A stretch of 64,000 nt of DNA from Hirsutella rhossiliensis (GCF_020360975.1 NW_025408667.1:6014001-6078000); one strand, 5' to 3'; positions 22,008-33,400 are shown, counted from the first letter of the stretch. Notes: generated from the letters alone by a model not told the origin. Translations and numbers: made by a program.

Positions 22008-22836
22008 AATGTGACAGAATCCGGGTAGGGGTTTAAGTTTACCATCCACAGAGAAGATTGCGAGAAGGGTATTCACGGAATATATCGGCTTCAACAGGTT
22101 CAGCGAAGGGAAAAGAAGAGCGCCCAATAAAAAAACATTGGGCTTCTTCTGTAGGAGGTTCCCTGTAGGGGGTAACCACCAACCGCTGTCCAGGTGGTAA
22201 ACTGTCTGCTGTAGTCGCCAAAATTACCTAGGCTCACCGTGGCGGCTTTTATGCACGTCAGCAGAATGCACGGGTCCGAAAACCTCAATGCATTGTAGGA
22301 AGAGCCCAAACCATTCAGAACGGGCCCCAAATTGTTACTCGGAGTATGACGTGGTCGGAGATGGAGCTGAGAGCAAGCCGAGCCACGCAACAATGTCCCG
22401 GACCGCCTGGTGGAACCCAAACCCAAAGGGCTACCCGTGGCATGGCTCTTGTCGCATCGTCCGCCCTGTCGATGCCTCATCCTTCATTGTCAACAGAGAC
22501 GGGTGGAACACCACAGTTCCTCTCCGACCTGCTCAAATTTTGGTAAGCACAACACCATAAAGGTACACTCGCCCCGCCCCCTTTGGGACGCGATTCACCA
22601 GACAACCCTGGATCGTTCCCTTCCTCTGCTGTTACCCCACAGCAAAGCGTGGTCGTGTGGCCTTCGCCCGGACCGCTGCTAACAAGCGACTAGCCGCTGA
22701 AGGCTACGATGGGTGAAGAAATTTTACAGGGGCGAGTTGAGGCCGTGTTCAAGTTTGGGCATCTATCACCCAGCTTGCGTGGCAAGTTGTGGTTGGCGAG
22801 CGTCGAACTGCAAACGAACACAGCCCTGTTGTCTTA
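22008..22836. other. divergent promoter region between SesA-like and NLR genes (left part)
   Basis: No gene-like frame. The region is shared by the divergent SesA-like (-) and NLR (+) genes and probably holds both promoters, with the palindrome at 22837-22904 in its middle. Confidence 0.35.
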
Positions 22837-22904
22837 CCCGTGCCACGCCCCACTTATTTCGCACGTTAGTTTTAACGTGCGAAATAAGTGGGGCGTGGCA
22901 CGGG
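22837..22904. mobile_element. 68-bp perfect palindrome, mini-MITE of the pogo element at 59.9 kb
   Basis: Arms of 32 nt are exact reverse complements around a 4-nt loop (GTTT), and TA lies on each side (22835-22836, 22905-22906), as for Tc1/mariner/pogo insertions. The outer 26 nt, beginning CCCGTGCCACGCCCCACTTA, match the terminal inverted repeat of the pogo element ending at 62954 and nearly match its left end at 59890. The inner part differs. It lies upstream of the NLR ATG at 23266 and would fold into a strong hairpin if transcribed. Confidence 0.88.
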
Positions 22905-23265
22905 TAGTCTCCATGGCATTATTGGCTCGCTCCAAAAGCGGCTGTCTCTGTTCCCACAATTTTGACGTTGACGACCAAACAAAAACAAGTATTTGAAGAT
23001 CTACTCGGGGGTTGACGAGCCGGGGTCCTGCAAGCCCCCCTCTCCTCTGGGGGGCACCTCGAGTATGGCCATTTCTCACGTAATTGCCTTTTTTCTCTAT
23101 TTTCGTCTCGCCAGGAGCGGGTGCCTGCGGGGACTGTTTCTTGGTAAGCCTTTTGTTTGTCGGGTCTTCCCAGCTGGGATCAGCTCAAATTCATCATTAG
23201 CCTTACCGTGACGATCCACGTCTTCTCTTCAGCGCTCCATCGATTGAACCAACACGCCCCGAACG
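22905..23265 (+). promoter_or_regulatory. presumed NLR promoter and leader
   Basis: 361 nt between the palindrome and the NLR ATG, with pyrimidine-rich tracts near 23090-23105 and 23221-23232. No TATA box is obvious. Assigned by position only. Confidence 0.3.
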
Positions 23266-26200
23266 ATGGAGAAACTCAAAGCGATTTTTAAGTCTGGGAA
23301 GAAGCGGCCAAAGACTCCCTACAGTCCGAGAAGCGACCGATCGGAAAGCACCAGCGGTGACCGTACCCAACCCAATCAGCAACCACAACCCGAGACAGAA
23401 CACCCTGGGCCATCTCCGGAGAACCTTCCTGTCCCCTGCTTCGATGGAGTTGAAGTATTGCACGAAGTGGCACAGATCAAGAAGCCAGCCAACTCTTCCT
23501 TTAACAGCTATGGCCGTAGCGACCAATTCAACGCTCCTGGCGGTACTCAGAACATCAATGTATACGGTAAGAATGAGCTCTTCGTCGAAGGGATGAATTT
23601 TTCAGTTTTTAATAATATATTACACAGGCTCGAAAGAATCCCCACAACCGTTGCAAGATTGCTTGAAATCTCTGGCTTTTCCGGAAATGTTGGATCGGTT
23701 CGAGGACATCGGCTGCGCCGCCGAGGGAACATGCCTGTGGCTGCTTCAACACAAATCGTACAGGAGATGGACCGATTGCGACCGAGGCCTGCTCTGGATC
23801 AAGGGGAAGCCTGGATCCGGGAAATCGACATTGCTACGGTATGCCTACGACAAGATGAAGTCCAACATCAGAAAGGAAGACCTAATTCTCAATTTCTTCT
23901 TTCACGGTCGCGGCGCTGACCTTCAAAAAACTCCGCTCGGCCTCATCCGGTCGCTCCTTCACCAGGTCCTTGAACAGGTTCCTGGCGCGCTGCAGGATCT
24001 TGTCGCCAAACATAAACAACGGTGCGACAGTGTTGGTAAAGAGGGCGATAAATGGCATTGGCATGCCAATGAGCTCCAACGGTTCTTTCGGTCGTCGCTT
24101 CCAACGGTCTTGAAGAGCCACCATGTATGGCTATTTGTCGACGCGCTGGACGAATGTGGCGAAGAAGGTGCGGTCGACCTAGTCCAGGAGTTCGAGTCCT
24201 TGCTTCAAGGGCTCCCCACTGGTTTACAGTTTCACATCTGCTTCACTTGTCGTCACTATCCCATTCTGGCTCTGAATTGCGAACTCAAAATATGCGTCGA
24301 GGATCGAAACAAAAGTGATATTTCTACATACGTTGAGGCCCGGCTTGCCAAATTTGATGCCCCAACGCGATCTGCGATTTCAAACCTAGTAACGACTCGC
24401 GCCTCTGGTATTTTCATGTGGGCACATCTCGTGGTAAAACGCGTATTGAAGCTTGAGCGGGAAGGGGAAGGGTTCAAGAGGATCGAAGAAGCAGTCTATG
24501 CCATACCTCAAGGCCTGGACGAGCTATACAGGAACCTTGTTGGAAGCATGAACGACAGACTGGCGTCCCTGAAATTAATCCAATGGATCTGCTTTGCCAC
24601 GCGGCCGCTATCACTGGACGAATTGCGATGGGCCATGGCCGCCGACGCTGATTGTCCGCATAAGTCATTACATCAATGTCAAAGTGCGGCAGATTACGCA
24701 AAAGACAGTGGCATGATGGAGAGGAAGGTGAAAACGCTCAGCTGCGGTCTTGCCGAGGTTGTAGAGTCATCAAACGCACAGGTGGTGCAGTTTATCCACC
24801 AGTCGGTTAAGGACTTTTTCGTCGACAAAGGCCTATCAGCTCTGGATGGCAACTTACGTACGATTGAGACCGAAACCGGAGTCGCACACTATCGGATGTC
24901 CAGGACCTGCATTCGGTACTTGGCAATGGAGGAAGTTGCTCAGTCAATAGCCAGCAATCACCACCTGGAGGCAGAATTTCCTCTACTGCGCTATGCCACG
25001 ATGTCATGGATAGCACACGCGAAACACAGCGAGGCAAAGGTCTCGCAAGAAAATCTTCTAGACGACTTCCACTGGCCGTTAGAAGACGTTGTGCGAACAT
25101 GGGTACTAATATACTCTAAAATAGAGACATACTCACGCGACTGCCCACCAGAAGGTATCAGCTTGTTACACATAGTGTCGCGATATCAGTTGATGGGGCT
25201 GTTACGGATAATTCTACAAAGGGCAGACCAGGCTGGCACTGATATCAATCCGAAGAATGTTCATAGGCGAACTCCACTGTTGTACGCCGCAGAGAGAGGC
25301 CACGAGACTGTCGTACAAGAGCTGCTGCTGAAGAAGGCTGACGTCAATGTCCAGGACATAATTGGAGCCACGGCATTGCACTGGGCGGCCCCCAGAGGAC
25401 ACAAGACGATGTCACTTCTTTTGAAGAATGTAGCTAATATTGAGGCGACCGACAAAGCTGGGGGTACGCCATTAGCCTGGGCAATTGAAGGTGGGTCGGA
25501 CAGTAGCGTCAGGAAGCTGTTGGAGAACGGCGCGAGAGTAAACTACTGGTATAAGTTGGTAAGTCGTCTAAAGTCCGAGGATGGCAAATATTCCACTTGC
25601 ACGGAGCCGACTTGAACGAATGGGTGGCTGACGCTGCCGCCTCGGCCGGTATAGTGGGTAAGTGAACCTGGCAAACGCGGCTGGCGCGGAGCCGACTTGA
25701 ACGAATGAGTGGCTGACGCTGGTCTGCCTCGGGGTCTGCCTCGGCCGGTATAGTGGGTAAGTGAACCTGGCAAACGCGGCTGGCGCGGAGCCGACTTGAA
25801 CGAATGGGTTGCTGACGCTGGTCTGCCTCGGGGTCTGCCTCGGCTGGCATAGTGGGTAAGTGAACTTGGCGAACGCGGCTGGCGCGGAGCCGACTTGAAC
25901 GAATGGATGGCTGACGCTGGTCTGCCTCGGCCGGTATAGCCGGTAAGTGAACCTGGCGAACGCGGCTGGCGCGGAGCCGACTTGAACGAATGGGTGGCTG
26001 ACGCTGGTCTGCCTCGGCCGGTATAGTGGGTAAGTGAACCTGGCGAACGCGACTGGCGCGGAGCCGACTTGAACGAATGGGTGGCTGACGCTGGTCTGCC
26101 TCGGCCGGTATAGCCGGTAAGTGAACCTGGCGAACGCGGCTGGCGCGGAGCCGACTTGAACGAATGGGTGGCTGACGCTGGTCTGCCTCGGCCGGTATAG

Positions 26201-27605
26201 GATGTAAGTGAACCTGGCGAACGCGGCTGGCGCGGAGCCAACTCGGAGCCGACTTGAACGAATGGGTGGCTGACGCTGGTCTGCCTCGGCCGGTATAGGA
26301 TGTAAGTGAACTTGGCGAACGCGACTGGCACGGAGCCGACTTGAACGAATGGGTGGCTGACGCTGGTCTGCCTCGGCCGGTATAGCCGGTAAGTGAACCT
26401 GGCGAACGCGGCTGGCGCGGAGCCGACTTGAACGAATGGGTGGCTGACGCTGGTCTGCCTCGGCCGGTATAGGATGTAAGTGAACCTGGCGAACGCGGCT
26501 GGCGCGGAGCCGACTTGGACGAATGGGTGGCTGACGCTGGTCTGCCTCGGCCGGTATAGTGGGTAAGTGAACCTGGCGAACGAGGCTGGCGCGGAGCCGA
26601 CTTGAACGAATGGGTGGCTGACGCCGGTCTGCCTCGGCCGGTATAGTGGGTAAGTGAACCGGGCGAACGCGGCTGGCGCGGAGCCGACCTGAACGAATGG
26701 GTGGCTGACGCTGGTCTGCCTCGGCCGGTATAGCCGGTAAGTGAACCTGGCGAACGAGGCTGGCGCGGAGCCGACTTGAACGAATGAGTGGCTGACGCTG
26801 GTCTGCCTCGGCCGGTAAAGCCGGTAAGTGAACCTGGCGAACGCGGCTGGCGCGGAGCCGACTCGGAGCCGACTTGAACGAATGGGTTGCTGACGCTGGT
26901 CTGCCTCGGCCGGTATAGGATGTAAGTGAACCTGGCGAACGCGGCTGGCGCGGAGCCGACTTGAACGAATGGGTGGCTGACGCCGGTCTGCCTCGGCCGG
27001 TATAGGATGTAAGTGAACCTGGCGAACGCGGCTGGCGCGGAGCCGACTTGAACGAATGGGCGGCTGACGCTGGTCTGCCTCGGCCGGTATAGCCGGTAAG
27101 TGAACCTGGCGAACACGGCTGGCGCGGAGCCGACCTGAACGAATGGGTGGCTGACGCTGGTCTGCCTCGGCCGGTATAGCCGGTAAGTGAACCTGGCGAA
27201 CGCGGCTGGCGCGGAGCCGACTGAACGAATGAGTGGCTGACACTGGTCTGCCTCGGCCGGTATAGGAGGTAAGTGAACCTGGCAAACGCGGCTGGCGCGG
27301 AGCCGACTTGAACGAATGGGTGACTGACGCTGGTCTGCCTCGGCCGGTATAGTGGGTGAGTGAAACCGATTGGTCATTACATAGACACCTTTTAACGATG
27401 CTAGACTCCGCTTATGCGGGCTGTGGCGAGAAAAAATGAAACTATTGTCAAGTTGTTGCTTGAGAAGGGCGCTAAATCAGACTCAGAGGACAGCAATGGT
27501 CGGTCAGCACTGTTGTTGGCAAACGAGAGAGGCAACTCGATCATTATTAAGCTGCTGGAAAGTTGGCTCCACGTGGGGTCAGAGGTGGGCTCAGGCAATA
27601 ATTGA
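23266..27605 (+). CDS. NACHT-ankyrin NLR with N-terminal sigma-type motif
   Basis: Exon 1 is 23266-23566, intron 23567-23627 (GTAAGA...ACACAG, 61 nt), exon 2 23628-25558, and the last exon 27405-27605, with the intron-like array between. The N-terminal 100 residues are basic and Pro/Ser-rich, then carry SSFNSYGRSDQFNAPGGTQN, a partial amyloid motif like that of the SesB- and SesA-like neighbours. The NACHT domain follows: Walker A GKPGSGKST, Walker B HVWLFVDALDECGEE, sensor-like FTCRHYP, then the helical region with FIHQSVKDFF. Ankyrin repeats begin at about residue 595 (RTPLLYAAERGHETVV, ATALHWAAPRGH, GTPLAWAIEGGS) and resume in phase after the array with TPLMRAVARKNETIVKLLL and SALLLANERG. 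Role: cytosolic NLR that on ligand sensing would template the amyloid motif of its partners. Coding exons show no lesion, unlike both partners. Confidence 0.85.
25559..27404 (+). repeat. tandem array of intron-like units inside the NLR ankyrin region
   Basis: Twenty units plus a 49-nt terminal unit. Most units are exactly 84 nt; unit 1, unit 2 and unit 3 are 96, two are 95 and one is 83. Every unit starts GTAAGT (the terminal one GTGAGT), contains a CTGAC branch-like pentamer 24 nt before its end, and ends TATAG (once CATAG, once TAAAG; CTAG in the terminal unit). Units are separated by exactly three bases: TGG seven times, CCG seven, GAT five, GAG once. Unit starts: 25559, 25658, 25757, 25856, 25943, 26030, 26117, 26204, 26302, 26389, 26476, 26563, 26650, 26737, 26824, 26922, 27009, 27096, 27183, 27269 and the terminal 27356. 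All three sense frames are closed by the units themselves. The outermost donor and acceptor are both phase 0. Confidence 0.9.
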
Positions 27606-28198
27606 TGAGTATTATCTAAGGAACAAAAACTGATTGAGCGGATGCATGGAATCGTGATGGTAAGTGAACCTGGCGATCGCGGCTGGCGCGGAGCCTCGGG
27701 CTTGTGAAGTGCAGCTATAGCGGGGATTCGACTCATTTATACTTGGTCCCTGCGATTTTGGGAACCTTCTAGAACCTAGGGTTGACTTCTGGCAAAGATC
27801 ATTTGCCACCCTCAATGCCCTACTCTACCAAGCCTGCTGTTGACTCGACTTTGTTTCCCGTCCCAGAGGTCTCGAGAGCAAAAGTGGACGTTATAACCCG
27901 GGATTTTGTGGGTGTTGGGCTCACATAACCCCTTGTTATTAAACCTTCTTTGCTTTTGGACTCGGATAATGCCCCACTTTCTTTTGTCCCATGCAGAAAC
28001 CTGTTTTTTCCCCTATAAGTGCAAAAGATGGGGAAGGCGGGCGGTAACAAAGAGTGCATTTCCCCGCGCCACTTTAGTAGTTCTTAACTCGTGATTGGTG
28101 TGCACTATTGTTGCACTGTTGGTCTGATGTGCTGCTAATGCATCATCGCTCGTTGGTGGGCCCCACTGTAACCTATTGGGCGAAGGCACCAGCGTATC
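27606..28198. other. NLR 3' flank, no gene
   Basis: Contains one isolated partial copy of the array unit (27660-27695, listed separately). Otherwise nothing recognised. Confidence 0.4.
27660..27695 (+). repeat. isolated partial copy of the intron-like unit
   Basis: GTAAGTGAACCTGGCGATCG and the following bases match the first 36 nt of the array unit with one or two differences. It lies 55 nt behind the NLR stop codon, away from the array. Confidence 0.85.
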
Positions 28199-28212
28199 AA
28201 AGAGCATGGACC

Positions 28213-28502
28213 AAAACGCTTCAGTATGGACCGTTAATGGGCCATGTACTAATCAAGAGAAAATCATACTAACACAATAGCCTTCAACTTGGCAGACCGC
28301 GCTTCAGTCGCTGAAGGTAGGACGCTGAACACTTGGAGAAACTGACCTTCAAGCAGGCCTGACATGTCACAGCGAACGAGGCTGGAAACAGATGAAAAGA
28401 AGCGTGGGGCTTGGGGTGAGATGGAACAATGTACAGTAGGTCCGTAGCTTAGCGTAGTGGCCCTATGGGGGAACCCTCCGGGCGTAATACAACCAAAAAA
28501 AA
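28213..28502 (+). mobile_element. 5'-truncated LINE 3' end with poly(A)
   Basis: Flanked by the 14-bp duplication AAAGAGCATGGACC (28199-28212 and 28503-28516). Ends in a run of A after CCTCCGGGCGTAATACAACC. Its middle (CTGAAGGTAGGACGCTGAAC) is shared with the 3' end of the LINE derivative at 60870-61060, so both belong to one family. No coding sequence remains. Confidence 0.85.
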
Positions 28503-28847
28503 AAAGAGCATGGACCGGAAAGAAGGACGTCATCTGGGCTATGGAGGCTGAGTCTGATCAATAGGAGCTAGCGTATGATTTCAAAGGTGACAGGTCTGCA
28601 GGTCTAGGTGGCATGCAAAAACCCATGTATGTCGGTCAGGTGGTTCCCACCGACTGGATGTTTCTTTCGCCGGAGTTACCCTACATACATTCGATGCGTA
28701 GCACGTGAATGCGGCTCTCAACCCTTCCCTGCATTTTTACTTTCTTGGCACGCAAGTGTTAAGGAAGTAGCCTATCCATACAGCTTTTCGCTTAACAGTG
28801 CTCTTGAAAATTCCGCAACAGCGCCGCGCAAAGCGCCGGCAGCGGCC

Positions 28848-30268
28848 ATGGCACCAGCCTCAGGTTCGCGCGCCGCTCCTGTGCTGTCGACATACAATCG
28901 CCACCTGATCTAGCAGCCCGTGCATCTCAGCACCTACTGTCCTCTCCGGCGGAGGCTCGCCCAAATGTCTCAACCCTGGCGGCTCAGCAGCTCCTCGACC
29001 GACGTCTCCCAGCGACACGCCCAACGCTGCCGTCGCGGAAGGAACGCAGCCGGAAATAATCCCGAATGGCCCTGGTTCGACCGGGTCCACGGAAAATGCA
29101 CCTGTCTCCATCATCGAAGCGGCTACAAAGATCGCTCGCGACCAAACGGCAGCCCATGATGCCAAGCTGGCAGTCTTTCGGGCCTTTAGCGAATCATTCG
29201 AACAGACAGCCAAACAATTCACGTCCGGCTCCCACAATAGCATCGCAAAGCAAGTTGCCACCAAGTTTCTGAACCTCTGGACTCAATCGCTCGCCGACCT
29301 TGAGGAACCACCGAAACCTACGTACAGCAGCGTTCTCGCATCCGGCAAAACGACACAAGGACAGCTGGCCATTACGGCCTCCGCCCCACCACAGCGAAAA
29401 CAGCGCGACCGCCCGTGGTCCCACCCAAGGAAGACCTGCGTGTCTTTGTCCGACTTGACGCCGATGCTCCGGCCCGAAACCATGAAAGATACGCTATCCG
29501 GGCCCACATCGCCGCTAGAGTCGGCATCGACCTACGCCGCATCCCGGCAGCCTTCCCGGTAAACACGGGTTGGGCCATCCTGGCATCGGATGTGGCCACG
29601 CGCGAACTACTCGTGCAGCGACAGGCGGATTGGGCCGTAGATCTGGACGCGACGGCCGTAGAGATTAGCCAGAAATGGCATTCGTATGCCGTAGCCGATT
29701 GCCCCGTAGGCTCACGGACCTACGCGGCGTTGAGATCAACTTCGATGAGGCGGTCAAAGAAGAAATTGCCTGCCAAACCGGACTGAAGCCCATCAGCATA
29801 CGGACCTCGCGACACGACTCGGGCGATATGCCTACCAAGACCCTTATTGTATCCTTCCTGGAACCCACGCAGAGACCCTGGCGACTGTTCGGCGCCAGCC
29901 GGTTCGCCCGCTATATCGACAAGCCCAGCATTCCTAGCCAATGTGACAAGTGCTGGGATTTCCACTCGACACAGCTGCGATCGAACGGCGCGCTGCAGGC
30001 GTTGTGGCAAACCGGCCATCGTAGCCAAGAATGCACCGCCCTCGAGCAGTGTGCAAACTGCCTTGGACCCCATTGCGCGGATGACCCCAAATGCCCTGCC
30101 CGCCCCAAGCGCGTTCACGGCATGGTCCGGCGCCTGACGAAGGAGGAGAAGAGCCTGGTACGGCAGATGGGAGTTCAGCTCTCTGCGCAGCAGAAGCGGC
30201 AGACTCAAAGGCCAGAGTGTCCGACCAGTCTGATCAGAGCCCTGGCAGGCCGCAGATACTTTCCTTGA
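28848..30268 (+). pseudogene. LINE ORF1, gag-like with zinc knuckle
   Basis: Begins MAPASGSRAAPV and passes through at least three frames: FSESFEQTAKQF, then VFVRLDADAPARNHERYAIR, then GVEINFDEAVKEEIACQTGL. The C-terminal cysteine region has CDKCWDFH, CANCLGPHCADDPKCPA. One knuckle (CRRCGK) lies in another frame. ORF1 proteins of this clade bind element RNA. The frame breaks mark decay or indel errors. Confidence 0.75.
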
Positions 30269-30454
30269 GTCAACGGCGCCGCGGGCAGCTGGAGGAGATG
30301 GAAGCTCCGACATGGGCGCCATTTACGAGCCAGCCGCGCCGTCAACCCCATGCATCGTTGTGGCCACAACGCCGCCGCATGTAAGGGACGGCGACCAGTT
30401 CCTCCCTGTCGTCCCATCGAAGAAACGACGCACTAGTCCTGTGACGCTACCCTA

Positions 30455-33400
30455 ATGCCTCGCTGTTTTCCACGCAATCGAAGCGATAGGAGGATCTTGC
30501 GAATCTTCCAAGCCAACGTAGGCAAGATTCCGCCGGCACACGATTGTGCCCTTGCGTTGGCCGACTCGGAACAATACGACATTATTTTGTTGCAGGAGCC
30601 ATGGACAGGACTGAAAGATGGCCGATGCCTCACTAAGACGCATCAGGCCTACGACACCTTCTCACCCGTCAACGACTGGGACGGCCGCGACACTCGCCCG
30701 AGAGTCATGACATACGTCCGGCGTTCCGCAGGTCTCGTCGCTGATCAAAAGAGACCTGCGGCGACTCGTGACATCCTTTGGCTCACCGTCAACGGCATAA
30801 CAGTCGTCAACTTCTATCGGCAGCCGTACCACGACGGAGCCCTTGAAATCTTGCTTCAGTGGACCGTACCGGACAAGTGTCTTGTTGCTGGTGATTTCAA
30901 TGCCAAACATCCCAGCTGGCAGGCCGGTCGACGAGAGGACCGCGGCGAAGAAATAGCGTTTTGGGCAATGGACAATCGACTCGGCTTACTGAATCCTGTC
31001 GATGTCCCGACCAACGCACACGGCAATACGGTTGATCTCGCCTTCTGCAACATACCTCTGGCCGACGCTGTTGTCGAGGATCATCTAGCAACCGGCTCCG
31101 ATCATTTTACCCTTAGTATCACGCTGCCAGGACAAGTTCTGGCACCCCTTCCAATAGGAAAGATCCATCTCAACTCCGACGAGGAATTGAAGCGATTCAT
31201 TGAATTAGTGGAGGCCGGTGCCGCCTTCATCCCGATCACCACGGCATCTCCTTCCGAGCTCGACAGCTTTGCGTCGGCGCTCGTGAACCTTCTTGGTTGT
31301 GCAGCCAGAGCTGCCGGTCGACCTGCCCGTAAGACTACGCATGGTGCGCGGTGGTGGACTGAAGAATGCGCAAAGGCGGCGGCCAATTACCGCGCGTGGA
31401 GGAGAGTTCACTCTCTCTTCGACCGAGAAGTACAGCTAGCCAAGAGGAGCTCCATAGCGTGGTGCGCCGGGCCAAGCGCCTTTACTGGCGTAACTTGATT
31501 GACAGCTTCACCGATAGCGCCTCCGTCTTCAGGGCGGTCCGCTGGCTGAAGTCTCCAGGTCCGTTTCAAGCTCCTCCTGCAAATTGACGACCGAGTGTAT
31601 GAGACGCAGCTGGAAAAGGCCACCGCCTTGCGACAAGCCACTCTGGAACGGCGCACGGCGAACGACGACATCCCAGATCCGTGGATCTCCGTGAACACAG
31701 ATAGGACGATACCCTTCACCGACCGAGTCTCTCCGGAGGAGACCCGCGACGCCACGCTACGCACCGGGAATACGTCCCTGGTCCCGACAATATTACGGTG
31801 CGGATGCTCCGCGCTGTCTGGCATGCGATCGGAAGTCTCGTCCACCAGCTATATCAAGGCTGCCTCAGGATTGGCCACCATCCGAAGCCCTTCCGAGAAG
31901 CAGAAGTGGTCATGATTGCCAAGCCGGGGCGCAGGGATCTCTACACCCCGCGCTTGGCGCCCCATCTCCCTTTGTCCTGTCTCGGCAAGGGCCTCGAGCG
32001 GCTCATCGCACGGCGTCTAGCGTGGGCCTCGGTCCATTTCGGCGTACTACACCCACAACAAGCCGGCGCGCTCCCGAAGAGATCGGCCGTGGATCTCGTT
32101 GCTGCCTTGATTCATGACATCGAGGAGGCATTTGCCTGCAAGCAGGTTGCAACATTGGTGACTTTGGACATTCAGGGCGCCTTCGACACAGTCCTCCGCA
32201 ACAGATTGATCCTTCGCCTACGGGAGCAAGGGTGGCCACCGAACCTCGCGCGATGGGTCGGCTCGTTTATGCAAGACAGGTCGGCACGCATCCGCTATCA
32301 AGATATCGCAACGAATTCATCGCCTCTCCAGTGCGGGCTGCCACAGGGATCGCCAGTCTCGCCGATCCTCTTCCTACTGTATACGGAACCAATCTACCGC
32401 TTGGGCAGCTCAAAAGGGCGTTTCGGCTATGCGGACGACACTGCCATCCTTTGCGTCGGCGATAGCCTGGATGAGACGTCCGCCGAAGCATCTCATCATG
32501 TGCGTGAGCTTGTATCGTGGGGCGCCGCCAACGGGATCTCCTTCGACCCTGAGAAGACAGAAGTGATGCACTTCTCTCGAACGACGCCCAAGACGGCGCC
32601 GCCAGTGCTCCATGGCGAATTTGAGAAACGGCCGGGCCGGGCGATGCGTTGGCTCGGCGTCTGGCTCGACAGCACTCTGTCTTTCAAGACTCATGTCGAG
32701 AAATGGACGGCCAAAGCGCAAGCAGTCGCCTTCCATCTCAGGAGACTGACAAACACCAGGCATGGTCCTCTACCGAGCGCTGTGCGACGAGCGGTCTGCG
32801 CTTGCGTCATTCCAGTGCTGCTCTACGCGGCGGAGGTCTGGTATCCTGGTTCTACGCGCCCGCGCTGGACCAAGCCGGGCAAGGAAGGACCGTCCAGGAT
32901 CGGACACCTCGTAAAGAAGATGAGCAAGGCACTCTACACATCTCTTCGGGCTATCCTGCCAGTGTGGAGAACTACACCAACGAATGTTCTGCACCGGGAG
33001 GCAGGGATACCGCCGGTCCCTCTGCTGCTCGAGGCGCGCCGGACTGCATTTGCTGCGCGTCTCAAATCCCTGGACGAAGCTCATCCGCTCGTGAAGCGCA
33101 CGTCGAGGCCAAAAGCCCCTACTGAATGAAATGATCAAGCTGAAGTACCAAAAGCAGCCAAAACCCTTCCGGACTAGGCTGCGGCGCTCCGACGAATTGC
33201 TACCAAGCTGCCCAAGGCCTGCCTTGCTGCAGCGCGGATTTGTCGAAGAGCAGACTGCGCCTCTGCAGAGTGCATCGAAAAATGAGACGGCGAAGAAATT
33301 TCGCGATTGGCTCCAGGCACTATCGCCCCGAACTCTGGTCGTCTATTCCGACGGGTCCCGTTCTACCGAAGGCCACGCCGGATATGGCTATGTTGTTCAT

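Noticed and set aside
25509..27377. Two minus-strand frames of 580-622 codons through the tandem array, a 29-residue repeat protein
   Set aside because: The array unit plus spacer is 87 nt, divisible by three, so any stop-free frame of one unit stays open. The plus strand has splice signals and ankyrin exons in phase on both sides; the minus frames have no start context or family.
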